This document shows, piece after piece, positions 51,597-60,786 of a stretch of 64,000 bases of DNA (position 1 is its first letter; the number at the start of each line of letters is the position of its first letter). This DNA comes from JAPEKQ01 sp964516845 (GTDB taxonomy: Bacteria > Joyebacterota > Joyebacteria > Joyebacterales > Joyebacteraceae). The notes under the pieces are model-generated. The model did no database searches. It saw nothing but the letters and a program-made list of their open reading frames with translations, and had not been told where the DNA came from. The stretch spans positions 39,087 to 103,086 of the forward strand of contig CAZEXP010000004.1 in assembly GCA_964516845.1 (NCBI GenBank), in the 5' to 3' direction. Position numbers and translations under genes: made by a program.

Positions 51597-52262
51597 ATGG
51601 GACAGATGACATTCAACAAAATCCAGAAGGACCCGGAGATCACGGGGATGCTCCGGACCGCCAATGACCATCTCGGCGTCGTCGGCTACACCGAGCACGG
51701 TGTGCGCCACGGCAAGTGGGTCGGGCGGACGGCGCAGAAGCTGCTCAAGGATCTGGGGATCGATCAGCGCCAGGCTGATCTCGCCGGCATCGCCGGCTAC
51801 ATGCACGACCTGGGCAACATCATCAATCGTGAGGACCACGCTCAGTCGGGCGCACAGCTCGCGTTCACGCTGCTCAGGGAGCGCGAGATGGACCTCGACG
51901 AGATCACGACCATCATCTCGGCCATCGGGAATCACCACGAGGAGCACGCGGATCCGGTGAACAACGTCTCCGCGGCGCTCATCCTCGCCGACAAGGCCGA
52001 CGTGCATCGTTCGAGGGTCCGCAACCCCTCGATGATCAAGTTCGACATCCACGACCGAGTCAACTACGCCGTCCAGAAGTCGGACCTGACCGTGCTTCCG
52101 AAGGAGCGCATCATCCGGCTGAGCCTGACGGTCAACACGAAGATATCGCAGGTGATGGAGTACTTCGAGATCTTCATATCGCGGATGATCGTCTCGCGGC
52201 GTGCGGGTGAGTTTCTCAACTGCACGTATGAGCTGTTCGTCAACGACAACCGCTTGCTGTGA
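51597..52262 (+). CDS. HD-domain phosphohydrolase
   Basis: 221 aa. HD metal ligands: H in YTEHGVRHGKWVG, the HD pair in YMHDLGNI, H in REDHAQSG, and GNHHEEHADP, then D in ILADKADVHRSRV. This pattern suggests a two-metal phosphohydrolase or phosphodiesterase of nucleotides; the substrate is unknown. The C-terminal 60 residues form a beta/alpha part (LSLTVNTKISQVMEYFEIF). GAGGTAGGA precedes the ATG. It has its own promoter and 5' hairpin and probably forms a single-gene unit. Confidence 0.9.
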   Translation: MGQMTFNKIQKDPEITGMLRTANDHLGVVGYTEHGVRHGKWVGRTAQKLLKDLGIDQRQADLAGIAGYMHDLGNIINREDHAQSGAQLAFTLLREREMDLDEITTIISAIGNHHEEHADPVNNVSAALILADKADVHRSRVRNPSMIKFDIHDRVNYAVQKSDLTVLPKERIIRLSLTVNTKISQVMEYFEIFISRMIVSRRAGEFLNCTYELFVNDNRLL

Positions 52263-52355
52263 GTGCCGCCGGCGCAGGCCGGCGGGACACGACGTCACAC
52301 TGACTCGCCCCCAGCGACACGTGAAGACGGCATCGCGGGTTCAGGGCCGTGGCTC

Positions 52356-52384
52356 TTGACACCCGCGCCGCGGCGCATTATACT
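52356..52384 (+). promoter_or_regulatory. Perfect sigma70 promoter of the TPR lipoprotein gene
   Basis: TTGACA at 52356-52361, TATACT at 52379-52384, spacer 17, 57 bases before the start codon. Confidence 0.8.
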
Positions 52385-52440
52385 TCACGGGCTGAAATCG
52401 AGCAGGATTTTGGGGGGGACTCTGAACCAAGGGAGGCGCA

Positions 52441-53442
52441 ATGATCAAGGCGAGAACGGTAGCCATCGTTCTGACGCTGGCTGCGATCCTCATCCTCGCC
52501 GGATGTGGTGCTGACCCTGCCTTCACCAGCGGCAAGGTCTATCTGCAGCAGGAGGATTCTGAGAGCGCGATCGAGCAGTTCCAGATTGCCATCCGCAACA
52601 ACGCGTCAGACTGGCAGCCTCACATGTGGCTCGGCCGCGCGTACGCCGAGACCGACGAGCTTCTGATGGCACACGATGAGTTCTTCGTCGCGCTCGATCT
52701 GGCGATAGAGCCCTCGCAGAAGGAGCAGGTCGAGCAGACCATCACGTACTACTGGCAGATCTACCAGAACGAAGGCAATCTTCAGAATTCCGCCGGGAAC
52801 TTCGCCGGTGCCATCGCCGAATTCGACAAGGCGATTCTCATCGATGCGCGCAAGGCCGACTCCTATGCGAACCTCGGCTTCGCGCATCACATGATGATGA
52901 ACTTCGATGACGCGGTCGCGGCGTTCGAGCTGGCGCTCGAGCGCGCTCCGGACAACCCGGACCTCAAGGGCAACCTCGTGTCGGTCTACGAGAGCAAGGC
53001 GGGGAGCCTTTCGGGTCTCGGTGACCACGAGAACGCGCTCCGCTACTTCGAGAAGATCGAGATGATCGCGCCCGAGACCCAGGACATCTACTACAACATC
53101 GGTCTCATGCACTATCAGCTGAAGGACTACCGCGCTGCCATCCGGAGCTTCAACCAGCATCTGGTGGGCAATGAGGCGGACGAAGAGGTCCAGTACCGTG
53201 TCTTCCTCGCGCACTGGGGCATCGCCAAGGAACTCGAGGATCAGGGCCAGGTCGAGCTGGCGCTCCCCGAGTATCAGTCGGCCATCCCGACGCTCGAGAA
53301 GCTCATCGAGCTGAACTTCGAGGAGCTGACGTACCATCGGGCCCTCGCGAGGGTCTACAACAAGCTCGAGATGACCGAAGAGGCTCTGCTTGAGCTGGGC
53401 ATCGTCGAGGAGCTCCTGCACGCCGGCACGACTACGGAGTAG
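52441..53442 (+). CDS. TPR-repeat lipoprotein
   Basis: 333 aa. Signal sequence with lipobox LILAGC (Cys at residue 22). The mature protein consists of about seven tetratricopeptide repeats, such as ESAIEQFQIAIRNNASDWQP, ADSYANLGFAHHMMMNFDDA and YYNIGLMHYQLKDYRAAIRS. TPR lipoproteins act as scaffolds in envelope complexes (BamD and NlpI type). Gly or Ser follows the lipid-bearing Cys, so outer-membrane sorting is possible. It has a perfect promoter and a strong terminator of its own. Confidence 0.9.
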   Translation: MIKARTVAIVLTLAAILILAGCGADPAFTSGKVYLQQEDSESAIEQFQIAIRNNASDWQPHMWLGRAYAETDELLMAHDEFFVALDLAIEPSQKEQVEQTITYYWQIYQNEGNLQNSAGNFAGAIAEFDKAILIDARKADSYANLGFAHHMMMNFDDAVAAFELALERAPDNPDLKGNLVSVYESKAGSLSGLGDHENALRYFEKIEMIAPETQDIYYNIGLMHYQLKDYRAAIRSFNQHLVGNEADEEVQYRVFLAHWGIAKELEDQGQVELALPEYQSAIPTLEKLIELNFEELTYHRALARVYNKLEMTEEALLELGIVEELLHAGTTTE

Positions 53443-53479
53443 CACTCTCCGGACACGGATCGTGACAAGAGAGATACGA

Positions 53480-53507
53480 GGACACCGGCCCGGAAGGGCC
53501 GGTGTCC
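53480..53507 (+). terminator. Terminator after the TPR lipoprotein gene
   Basis: A perfect 12-bp stem GGACACCGGCCC-GGAA-GGGCCGGTGTCC, with a weak GTCTAT tail. Confidence 0.75.
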
Positions 53508-53530
53508 GTCTATAGGGCCGGCGAAACGGC

Positions 53531-53559
53531 TTGACACTCTGCAGGCTCTCGTCTACTAT
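53531..53559 (+). promoter_or_regulatory. Sigma70 promoter of rho
   Basis: TTGACA at 53531-53536, TACTAT at 53554-53559, spacer 17. It leaves a leader of about 185 bases that is rich in C and A and poor in G over 53570-53640, as in Rho loading sites. The leader also contains a 16-codon frame at 53641-53691 without a ribosome site. Both features fit autoregulation of rho. Confidence 0.65.
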
Positions 53560-53752
53560 GTAGTAAGCAAACAACATCTCAGCATACAAAGCTTCCTGAC
53601 ACCCCATCCGAAGCAATCCAACCCGGCTAGACTTCTCTGCATGTTCAAAGAGGAAACCGAGTGCAGCTTCGCCACAGGGGCACATGCGTGATTGCGGTCG
53701 ACGCGTGCGTTGTCGACCGGGAAGCGTCAAACCTGCCCATCGAGGTACGTAG

Positions 53753-55405
53753 ATGACCGAGAAAGCACCGAGCAAGTCGAGCGGGACCCGCAAGAGAACC
53801 GGGACGAAGAGCACCGCCTCGTCGACGCGGAGCGGCAACGCCGGCTCGAGGAGTTCGTCGAACGGCAAGACTTCATCATCGGCCAGGACGGCTTCATCGG
53901 CCAGGCCCGTGTCCTCCACCCGCATCCCGTCGAGTACGCGGGCCTCGTCGAGCGCGCGCGCTGCCTCGAGCGCTCGGGCCGCATCGAGCGCGGCTGCGGC
54001 GAGCGAGGCCAAGGTCGCAGCAAGCGAGGCCACGGTCGCAGCGAGCGAGGCCGCGGAGACGGCAAGCGAGGCCGCGGCCACCGGAAGCGAGACCAAGGCT
54101 CCAGCGAACGGCGGGGGTAAGGTCGTCGTGACCGGCACCGGGGTCAGCGAGAACCTGAACATGGGTGAGATGAAGCAGCGGACCATCCGCGAACTCATCA
54201 ACTACGCGGAGGCGCTCGGCGTCGAAGGCGTCTCGGGTCTTCGGAAGCAGGACCTGATCTTCAAGATCCTCGAAGGGCAGACTCAACGGAACGGTCTCAT
54301 CTTCAGTGAGGGCGTTCTGGAGATCCTTCCCGACGGGTACGGATTCCTTCGCTCGCCCGACTACAACTATCTGCCGGGTCCGGACGACATCTATGTCTCG
54401 CCGTCGCAGATCAAGCGGTTCGATCTTCGGAAGGGCGACGTCGTCTCGGGTCAGGTGCGGCCGCCGAAGGAGAACGAGCGCTACTTCGCGCTCCTCCGCG
54501 TCGAGGCCGTCAACTACGAGAATCCCGAACAGGCGAAGTCGAAGATCCTGTTCGAGAATCTCACACCGCTGCACCCGCATGACCGGCTCAACCTCGAGAC
54601 CGATCCCGATGACATGACGACGCGGATCATCGACCTCATGTCGCCGATCGGGAAGGGGCAACGCGGCCTCATCGTCTCGCCGCCCAGAGCCGGCAAGACG
54701 GTCGTGCTTCAGAAGATAGCGAACAGCATCACGACGAATCACCCGGACGTCGTCCTGATCGTGCTGCTCATCGACGAGCGGCCCGAGGAGGTCACGGACA
54801 TGGCCCGATCGGTCAACGGCGAGGTCATCAGTTCGACCTTCGACGAGCCGCCGGAGCGCCACGTCCAGGTCGCCGACATGGTCATCGAGAAGGCGAAGCG
54901 TCTGGTGGAGCACGAGAAGGACGTCGTGATCCTACTCGACTCGATCACGAGGCTGGCGCGGGCGCACAACACGGTCGTCCCGCACAGCGGCAAGATCCTC
55001 ACAGGCGGCGTCGACTCGAACGCGCTCCAGCGCCCGAAGCGTTTCTTCGGCGCGGCGCGGAACATCGAGGACGCCGGGAGTCTCACCATCATAGCGACCG
55101 CACTGATCGACACCGGGTCGCGGATGGACGAGGTCATCTTTGAGGAGTTCAAGGGCACCGGTAATATGGAACTCGTGCTCGACCGCAGGCTGACGGACCG
55201 CCGTATCTTCCCGTCGATCGACATTCTCAAGTCGGGGACGAGGAAGGAGGAGCGTCTGCTCTCGCAGGAGACGATCAACCGGATGTGGATCCTGAGGAAG
55301 TTCCTCAGCGAACAGACTCCGGTCGGCGCGATGGAGTTCCTGCTGGACAAGATGCGACAGACGAAGACGAACCAGGAGTTCCTGGATTCGATGAGCGCGC
55401 TCTAG
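53753..55405 (+). CDS. rho: Transcription termination factor Rho with disordered N-terminal domain
   Basis: 550 aa. Residues 1-125 are an unusual Ser/Ala/Arg/Thr-rich stretch with short repeats (SSARAASSARAASS, AASEATVAASEA), predicted to be disordered. The usual Rho follows: N-terminal helix bundle (TIRELINYAEALGVEG), RNA-binding cold-shock-like domain (GVLEILPDGYGFLRSPDYNY), then the ATPase with P-loop SPPRAGKTVVLQ, Walker B VVILLDSITRLARAHN, and the GAARNIEDAGSLTII and Q/R loops. Rho is a hexameric RNA translocase that ends transcription. Long N-terminal insertions of this kind occur in Bacteroidetes and Actinobacteria. Confidence 0.96.
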   Translation: MTEKAPSKSSGTRKRTGTKSTASSTRSGNAGSRSSSNGKTSSSARTASSARPVSSTRIPSSTRASSSARAASSARAASSAAAASEAKVAASEATVAASEAAETASEAAATGSETKAPANGGGKVVVTGTGVSENLNMGEMKQRTIRELINYAEALGVEGVSGLRKQDLIFKILEGQTQRNGLIFSEGVLEILPDGYGFLRSPDYNYLPGPDDIYVSPSQIKRFDLRKGDVVSGQVRPPKENERYFALLRVEAVNYENPEQAKSKILFENLTPLHPHDRLNLETDPDDMTTRIIDLMSPIGKGQRGLIVSPPRAGKTVVLQKIANSITTNHPDVVLIVLLIDERPEEVTDMARSVNGEVISSTFDEPPERHVQVADMVIEKAKRLVEHEKDVVILLDSITRLARAHNTVVPHSGKILTGGVDSNALQRPKRFFGAARNIEDAGSLTIIATALIDTGSRMDEVIFEEFKGTGNMELVLDRRLTDRRIFPSIDILKSGTRKEERLLSQETINRMWILRKFLSEQTPVGAMEFLLDKMRQTKTNQEFLDSMSAL

Positions 55406-55515
55406 CGGACCGCCCTTCGGGCATTGCCGGGTCCCGAGCAGCGCATAGAGCAGCACGCGACGTGACGTACAGCACTGATGCGATCAACCAGAGAGCCACC
55501 GGAGGATATGCGAGA

Positions 55516-55878
55516 ATGAAGAAGGACATCCATCCCGACTACCAGGAATGCACCGTGAAGTGCGTCTGCGGTAACGAGTTCACGACCCGCTCGACGCTCA
55601 CGGAGATCAACGTCGAAATCTGTGCGGCGTGCCATCCGTTCTTCACGGGTCAGCAGAAGCTGGTCGATAGTGCCGGTCGTGTCGACAGGTTCCTCAAGAA
55701 GTACGGCGACGACTACGCGCGCGGCGCCGCGGCGTCCGCGGGCAGCGACGGCGAGGCGGGCGGAGAGGCCCGTGCTGCTGCAGACGCGGCTGCCGGCGCT
55801 GCCAAAGCCGCAAAGGAAGCTCCTACCGCCGAGGCAGCACCTGCCGGCGGTGAAGACAAGCCAGAGGCCGAGAACTAG
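55516..55878 (+). CDS. rpmE: Ribosomal protein L31 with Ala-rich C-terminal extension
   Basis: 120 aa. Residues 1-68 are a zinc-type (C+) L31: MKKDIHPDYQECTVKCVCGN, then EICAACHPFFTGQQKLVDSAGRVDRF, with the four Cys ligands. The remaining 50 residues are an Ala/Gly/Glu/Lys tail (ADAAAGAAKAAKEA) not found in standard L31, which has about 70 residues. The ATG 55516 has GGAGGAT 9 bases upstream; the open frame that starts in rho is not used. The protein bridges the ribosomal subunits at the central protuberance. Confidence 0.93.
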   Translation: MKKDIHPDYQECTVKCVCGNEFTTRSTLTEINVEICAACHPFFTGQQKLVDSAGRVDRFLKKYGDDYARGAAASAGSDGEAGGEARAAADAAAGAAKAAKEAPTAEAAPAGGEDKPEAEN

Positions 55879-55959
55879 CACGCGGGTTCCGCGAGACGGC
55901 GGACCCGACGGGATGAACACCGGTACGAACCACTCCGACGGTCTGCCGCGCCATCGACT

Positions 55960-57432
55960 ATGATGAAGACGGGCAGTCCACTCAGAGTCTATACGCTCGA
56001 CGACCTCCCGGCGGAGGTCGTCGCGGTGACATTCGCGAAGACCTCGCGATCACCCGACTCGTTCGAGGAGATAGCCAGAGAGCTCTCCGAGAGCGAGTCG
56101 TCGCGTTTTCATGAGAAGTGGGTGGTCGGCTACGGGCATTCGTCCGTCGCCGAGCACGCGGTCCTGTCGATCGCGGTCGAGAACATCTCCATTCTCGGCG
56201 CAAAGGTCGTCGAGGAGAACCGTCTCTCATCCTTCACCGAGAAGTCGACGCGTTACCAGGTGATGTCGCCGGACAACTTCTACACTCCGCCGGTGTTCGA
56301 GGGCGGCGAGGCGGGGGCGCTCTACCGGGAGACCGTGTCGACGCTCTACCGAACGTACGACCGCCTGAGACCCGCGGCGCTTGCCTGGTGCGAGAGCGCG
56401 TACGGAGATCAGGAGTGGCGGAAGGCCGGGCTCAACCCGGCGGGGAAGGCGTGCGACACCGTGCGCGGGCTGCTGCCGGCCGCGGCGAAGACCAACCTCG
56501 GGTGGACGGTCAACGCGCGGAGTCTGCGGCACGCGATCATCAAGATGGCGTCGAGTTCGCTCGCCGAGATGCGCGAGCTGGCGGATGTGCTGACTGAGGC
56601 CGGCCTGGCGAAGGTGCCGACGCTGCTCAAGTACGTGGAGCGCTCGCCGTACCTCGACGGGTGGGAGGAGCGCGTTGGGGGAGCCACGGGGAGCGGACGG
56701 CTTGTGGCATCCGCGCCATCGAACGGCCGCACAGCTGCTCGGGGCGGCGCTTCCGTGCGGGGCCGAACCGAAGGTGGCCCTTCCGTTCGGCTCGTCGAGT
56801 ACGACGCCGACGGGGAGACGCGGATCATCGCGGCGCTGCTGTTCCGCGCCGGCGGTCTTTCATATGACGATGTCCGTGAGCGCGCGGAGCGGATGGCGCC
56901 CGCGGAGCGGGTGAAGGTCCTCGCGGCCGCGGTCGAAGGGATGACCGACCACGAGCTTCCCGTCCGCGAGTTCGAGGAGACAGGCTACACCTTCGAGATC
57001 GTTTGTGACTTCGGTGCCTACCGTGACATCCAAAGGCACAGGATGACGACACAGACGCAGCAGCTTCTCGGGTGCTCGCTTGGGCGCACCGTGCCCGACG
57101 ACGCGCACGAGGCGGGGATCGCGGTGGAGATGGAGGCCGCGCTCGACGTCGCCCGTGAACACTGGGAGTGGCTGGCCGGGGTCGACGCGGTGCATGCGCA
57201 GTACGCGGTGCCGCTGGCGTATCACAAGCGGTTCCTGATGACGATCAACGCGCGGTCGGCGTTCCACCTCGTGCGTCTGCGCTCGAAGGTGCAGGGGCAC
57301 GAGTCGTACCGTCGTATCGCTTGCGAGATGAAGCGCGAGATCGAGAAGGTCCATCCGGGTATCGGTGCGCTGATCCCGGTCGACGACACAAAGAGCCCGG
57401 CCGAACTCATCGCCGGGATGGCGGGAGCGTAG
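55960..57432 (+). CDS. Duplicated ThyX-like (flavin-dependent thymidylate synthase) protein
   Basis: 490 aa with two ThyX-like halves. Half 1 has VVGYGHSSVAEHAVLSIAVE and FTEKSTRYQ (STRY at 96-99) but lacks the RHR motif. Half 2 has FEIVCDFGAYRDIQRHR (RHR at 359-361), followed by MTTQTQQLL in place of the S-x-x-x-S-x-R part, and RSAFHLVRLRSK. The ThyX motif RHRxxSxxxxSxR is thus split between the halves. Active ThyX is a homotetramer of about 230-residue chains; here one chain could supply both parts. The linker at about 235-285 is Gly/Ala/Arg-rich. It may make dTMP or be a divergent paralogue. Confidence 0.85.
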   Translation: MMKTGSPLRVYTLDDLPAEVVAVTFAKTSRSPDSFEEIARELSESESSRFHEKWVVGYGHSSVAEHAVLSIAVENISILGAKVVEENRLSSFTEKSTRYQVMSPDNFYTPPVFEGGEAGALYRETVSTLYRTYDRLRPAALAWCESAYGDQEWRKAGLNPAGKACDTVRGLLPAAAKTNLGWTVNARSLRHAIIKMASSSLAEMRELADVLTEAGLAKVPTLLKYVERSPYLDGWEERVGGATGSGRLVASAPSNGRTAARGGASVRGRTEGGPSVRLVEYDADGETRIIAALLFRAGGLSYDDVRERAERMAPAERVKVLAAAVEGMTDHELPVREFEETGYTFEIVCDFGAYRDIQRHRMTTQTQQLLGCSLGRTVPDDAHEAGIAVEMEAALDVAREHWEWLAGVDAVHAQYAVPLAYHKRFLMTINARSAFHLVRLRSKVQGHESYRRIACEMKREIEKVHPGIGALIPVDDTKSPAELIAGMAGA

Positions 57433-57433
57433 C

Positions 57434-58845
57434 GTGGAAGACCAGAAGCACAACGAGAACGAACAGAAGCAGTCGAAGCACGGAGAGCCGCGGGAGGGTC
57501 CGGTCATCGAGCCCGGATGCTCGTGCGCTTGTGATTGCGGCAGCGGCTGCGGCTGCGAAGAGCCCCCGGCCGATGATACGGATGACGCGGTCATGCCGAT
57601 CGAAGCTCTGGGCGCGCCGCGCGGCAAGGTCCACTACGGCGGGCAGGCCGTCATCGAGGGCGTGATGATGCGCGGCCCGAACAACGTGGCCGTAGCGGTG
57701 CGGATGGCGAACGGGGCGATCGAAGTGCATTCCGAGGAGTTCGTTTCCGTCTCCCGCAAGAACAGGTTTCTCAGGCTCCCCGTCATCCGGGGCGGGCTCT
57801 CGCTCATCGAGTCGCTCGCGCTGGGCATCCGCGCGCTCAACTACTCGGCGAGCGCGGCGATGGATGCCGAGGAGGTCTCGGAGGCCGACGGGGGTGAAGG
57901 CGGCGATGGGCGAGAAGGTGGCGACGGGCGAGAAGGCGGCGACGGGGGGGCGAGCGGAGAGCCCGCGTCCGAGGCGAAGGCCGACGTGAAGCTCGCGCCG
58001 GAGGAGGCGGGATGGAAAACAAAGCTCGCGCTCACCGGGACGATGGTGTTCGCGTTCGGTCTCGGCATCCTGTTCTTCTTCTACATTCCGCTGGTCCTCT
58101 CCGAATGGCTGACGGACCGGATTGGGAGCGACAGCTCTATCCTGTTCAACGTCATCGACGGCATCATCCGTGTTGTCTTTTTCCTGGCGTACATCTGGGG
58201 TATCTCGCAGTGGCGTGAGATGCGACGCGTCTTCGAATACCACGGGGCGGAGCACAAGACCATCTTCTGCCATGAGGCGGAACTCGAGCTCACTCCCGAG
58301 AACGCGCAGAAGTTCACGACGCGGCATCCGCGATGCGGGACGAGCTTCCTGCTCATCGTCATGGTCACGAGCATTCTGGTGTTCATGCTGACCGGGAAGC
58401 CGTCGACGATCGCTCACCGACTCCTGAGGCTGCTGCTCATCCCGGTGATCGCCGGCATCAGCTACGAGCTGATGAAGCTCGCCGCCGTCCGCTGCACGAC
58501 GCGGTGGGCGCACGCGGTGTCGGCTCCGGGACTCTGGCTGCAGGGTATCACGACGAAGGAACCGTCCGACGCGCAGCTCGAGGTCGCCATCGCGGCGCTG
58601 AAGGCCGCCAAGGGCGGGCCGCGGTCAGCCGNNNNNNNNNNNNNNNNNNNNNNNNNNNNNNNNNNNNNNNNNNNNNNNNNNNNNNNNNNNNNNNNNNNNN
58701 NNNNNNNNNNNNNNNNNNNNNNNNNNNNNNNCTCGAGGTCGCCATCGCGGCGCTGAAGGCCGCCAAGGGCGGGCCGCGGTCAGCCGTGAAGGGTGCGACC
58801 GACACGCCGGCTGTTGCCGCGGAGGGAGAGCACGATGCTCGATAA
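57434..58845 (+). CDS. DUF1385 membrane protein, crossed by a false gap
   Basis: The N-terminus is a Cys-rich stretch (CSCACDCGSGCGC at about 29-41), followed by the DUF1385 core: GGQAVIEGVMMRGPNNVAVAVR, a Gly/Asp/Glu repeat (GGDGREGGDGREGGDGG), several membrane helices (MVFAFGLGILFFFYIPLVL), and FEYHGAEHKTIFCHE and FTTRHPRCGTSFLLI. The N run 58632-58731 lies between two identical 55-base flanks. Removing the N and one copy gives 419 codons in one frame, ending HDAR-stop at 58845, which overlaps prfA by 11 bases. DUF1385 genes are regularly found beside prfA and prmC; their function is unknown. Confidence 0.92.
58577..58786. other. False assembly gap with duplicated 55-base flanks
   Basis: 58577-58631 equals 58732-58786. 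The 100 N between them are a scaffolding placeholder where two contigs overlap by one k-mer length; the repeat and the gap are not biological. Confidence 0.92.
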
Positions 58846-59911
58846 GCTCAGAGCCCTTCGTGACCGGCACGAGGAGCTGACCGTGCTTCTGAGCGACCCC
58901 GACGTGCAGTCGGACCACACTCTCGTGACGAAGTACTCGAAGGAGCGGGCGGGGATGGACGACATCGTCGCTGCCGCGGACGAATACGAGCGGATCCTGA
59001 CCGATATCGAGTCCGCGAACGAGATCATCGACGGTTCGACCGACCACGACGAGAAGGAGTTCGCGAGAGGCGAAATCGAAGAGCTCGAACCACAGATCGA
59101 GGCGCTCGAGACGCGTCTCAAGGTGCTGCTCGTTCCGAAGGACCCGAACGACGACAAGAGCATCATCGTCGAGATTCGCGCCGGAACCGGCGGCGACGAG
59201 GCGGCGCTCTTCGCGGGCGACCTCTTCCGGATGTACTCGCGCTACGCCGATGGCAAGAGGTGGAGCATCGACGTGATGAACACGAGCGAGAGCGGGAACG
59301 GGGGGTTCAAGGAGATCGTGTTCGCGGTCGACGGTCGCGGCGCGTACAGCCGGTTCAAATTTGAGAGCGGCGTGCACCGCGTTCAGCGTGTCCCCGAGAC
59401 CGAGTCGCAGGGGCGCATTCACACGTCGGCGGCGACGGTCGCCGTCATGCCGGAAGCCGAAGAGGTCGACGTCGACATCAAGACCGAGGACCTCAAGATC
59501 GACGTCTATCGTTCGTCGGGTCCCGGCGGACAGAGCGTCAACACGACCGATTCCGCCGTGCGGATCACACACAAGCCGAGCGGGCTCGTTGTCACCTGCC
59601 AGGACGAGAAGTCACAGCACAAGAACCGCGCGAAGGCGCTGAAGGTGTTGCGCGCGCGGCTCTACGACCTCGAGCGCGAGAAGCAGCAGGCCGAGGTGGC
59701 CGCCACGCGACGGAGCCAGATCTCGACCGGCGACCGGAGCGCGAAGATCCGCACGTACAACTTTCCGCAGAGCCGGGTGACCGACCACCGCATCGGCCTG
59801 ACCGTGCACAGTCTGCCTCAGGTCATGGACGGCGAGCTCGACGAGGTCATTGACGCGCTCGCGACGCAGGACGAGGCCGACCGCATCGCGCACGCGGCGG
59901 AGTCGGTGTGA
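58835..59911 (+). CDS. prfA: Peptide chain release factor 1
   Basis: 358 aa from ATG 58835 with GGAGGGAGAG upstream. The GGQ motif is at about residue 230 (SSGPGGQSVNTTDSA), and the stop-codon region reads HRVQRVPETESQGRIHTSA, where PET replaces the usual PAT or PVT. RF1 reads UAA and UAG. PrmC, encoded next, methylates the GGQ glutamine. The start overlaps the DUF1385 gene by 11 bases. Confidence 0.97.
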   Translation: MLDKLRALRDRHEELTVLLSDPDVQSDHTLVTKYSKERAGMDDIVAAADEYERILTDIESANEIIDGSTDHDEKEFARGEIEELEPQIEALETRLKVLLVPKDPNDDKSIIVEIRAGTGGDEAALFAGDLFRMYSRYADGKRWSIDVMNTSESGNGGFKEIVFAVDGRGAYSRFKFESGVHRVQRVPETESQGRIHTSAATVAVMPEAEEVDVDIKTEDLKIDVYRSSGPGGQSVNTTDSAVRITHKPSGLVVTCQDEKSQHKNRAKALKVLRARLYDLEREKQQAEVAATRRSQISTGDRSAKIRTYNFPQSRVTDHRIGLTVHSLPQVMDGELDEVIDALATQDEADRIAHAAESV

Positions 59912-60786
59912 CGACGACACGGACCTGGACCATTCTCGAACTCATCAACTGGAGCAAGGACTACCTTGCGGAGAAGGGCTTCGGGAACGCGCGGCTCGAG
60001 ACCGAGCTGCTGCTGGGGCATGTGCTTTCGCTGCCGCGCATCGAACTGTATCTGCAGTACGAGCGTCAGTTGAACGAGCAGGAACTCGCGGGTTACAAGG
60101 TGCTGCTCAAGCGGCGAATGGCCGGCGAGCCGGTTCAGTACGTGACCGGGACCGCCGGCTTCATGCTGGCGGACTTCGAGGTGACCCCCGACGTGCTCAT
60201 ACCGCGGCCCGAGACCGAGGCGCTCGTGGAGGTCGCGGTGGGAATGCTGGGGGAGCTGCCCGACGGGGCCATCCTCGCTGATATCGGCACCGGCTCGGGC
60301 GTCATCGCCGTGACGCTCGCGCAGAAGTTCCCCGGTGCGCGGGTCATCGCGACCGACGTCTCCCCGGAGGCGCTCGTCGTGGCCGCCAGGAACGCTGAGA
60401 AGGTGGGGGTCTCCGAGCGCATCACGTTCGTCGAAGGAACAGGGCTTGCACCCCTCTCCGATGTGAGGCTTGCAGGCAGTATTGCAGGGGTCGTCTCGAA
60501 CCCTCCCTACATCAAGAGCGCCGATATGTCGGATCTGCAGACCGAAGTACGGGACTTCGAGCCGCGTCTGGCGCTTGACGGCGGGAGCGACGGGCTTGAC
60601 TGCCTGAGGAGTATCATCGAGGATGTCTCCGGGGTCCTTGCGAACGACGGCATCGTGGCCCTTGAGTTCGGTGACGGCCAGGCGGACGCGGTACGCGCGC
60701 TCGCAGCGCCAGAGCTTTCCGACGTGTCGATCCACAGGGACTACACCGGAAGAGACCGCATCATGACAGGAAGGAAGTCGGGCTAG
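59908..60786 (+). CDS. prmC: Release factor glutamine methyltransferase PrmC
   Basis: 292 aa, GTG start overlapping the prfA stop by 4 bases. N-terminal helical domain (RLETELLLGHVLSLPRIELY), SAM-binding motif ADIGTGSGVIAVTLAQ, and the catalytic NPPYI. It methylates N5 of the glutamine in the GGQ motif of RF1 and RF2. Coupling to prfA is classical. murA begins directly after its stop. Confidence 0.97.
   Translation: MTTTRTWTILELINWSKDYLAEKGFGNARLETELLLGHVLSLPRIELYLQYERQLNEQELAGYKVLLKRRMAGEPVQYVTGTAGFMLADFEVTPDVLIPRPETEALVEVAVGMLGELPDGAILADIGTGSGVIAVTLAQKFPGARVIATDVSPEALVVAARNAEKVGVSERITFVEGTGLAPLSDVRLAGSIAGVVSNPPYIKSADMSDLQTEVRDFEPRLALDGGSDGLDCLRSIIEDVSGVLANDGIVALEFGDGQADAVRALAAPELSDVSIHRDYTGRDRIMTGRKSG

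Noticed and set aside
58577..58786. 55-base direct repeat flanking N
   Set aside because: It is a contig-overlap artefact, not a biological repeat; the same applies at 61159-61368.
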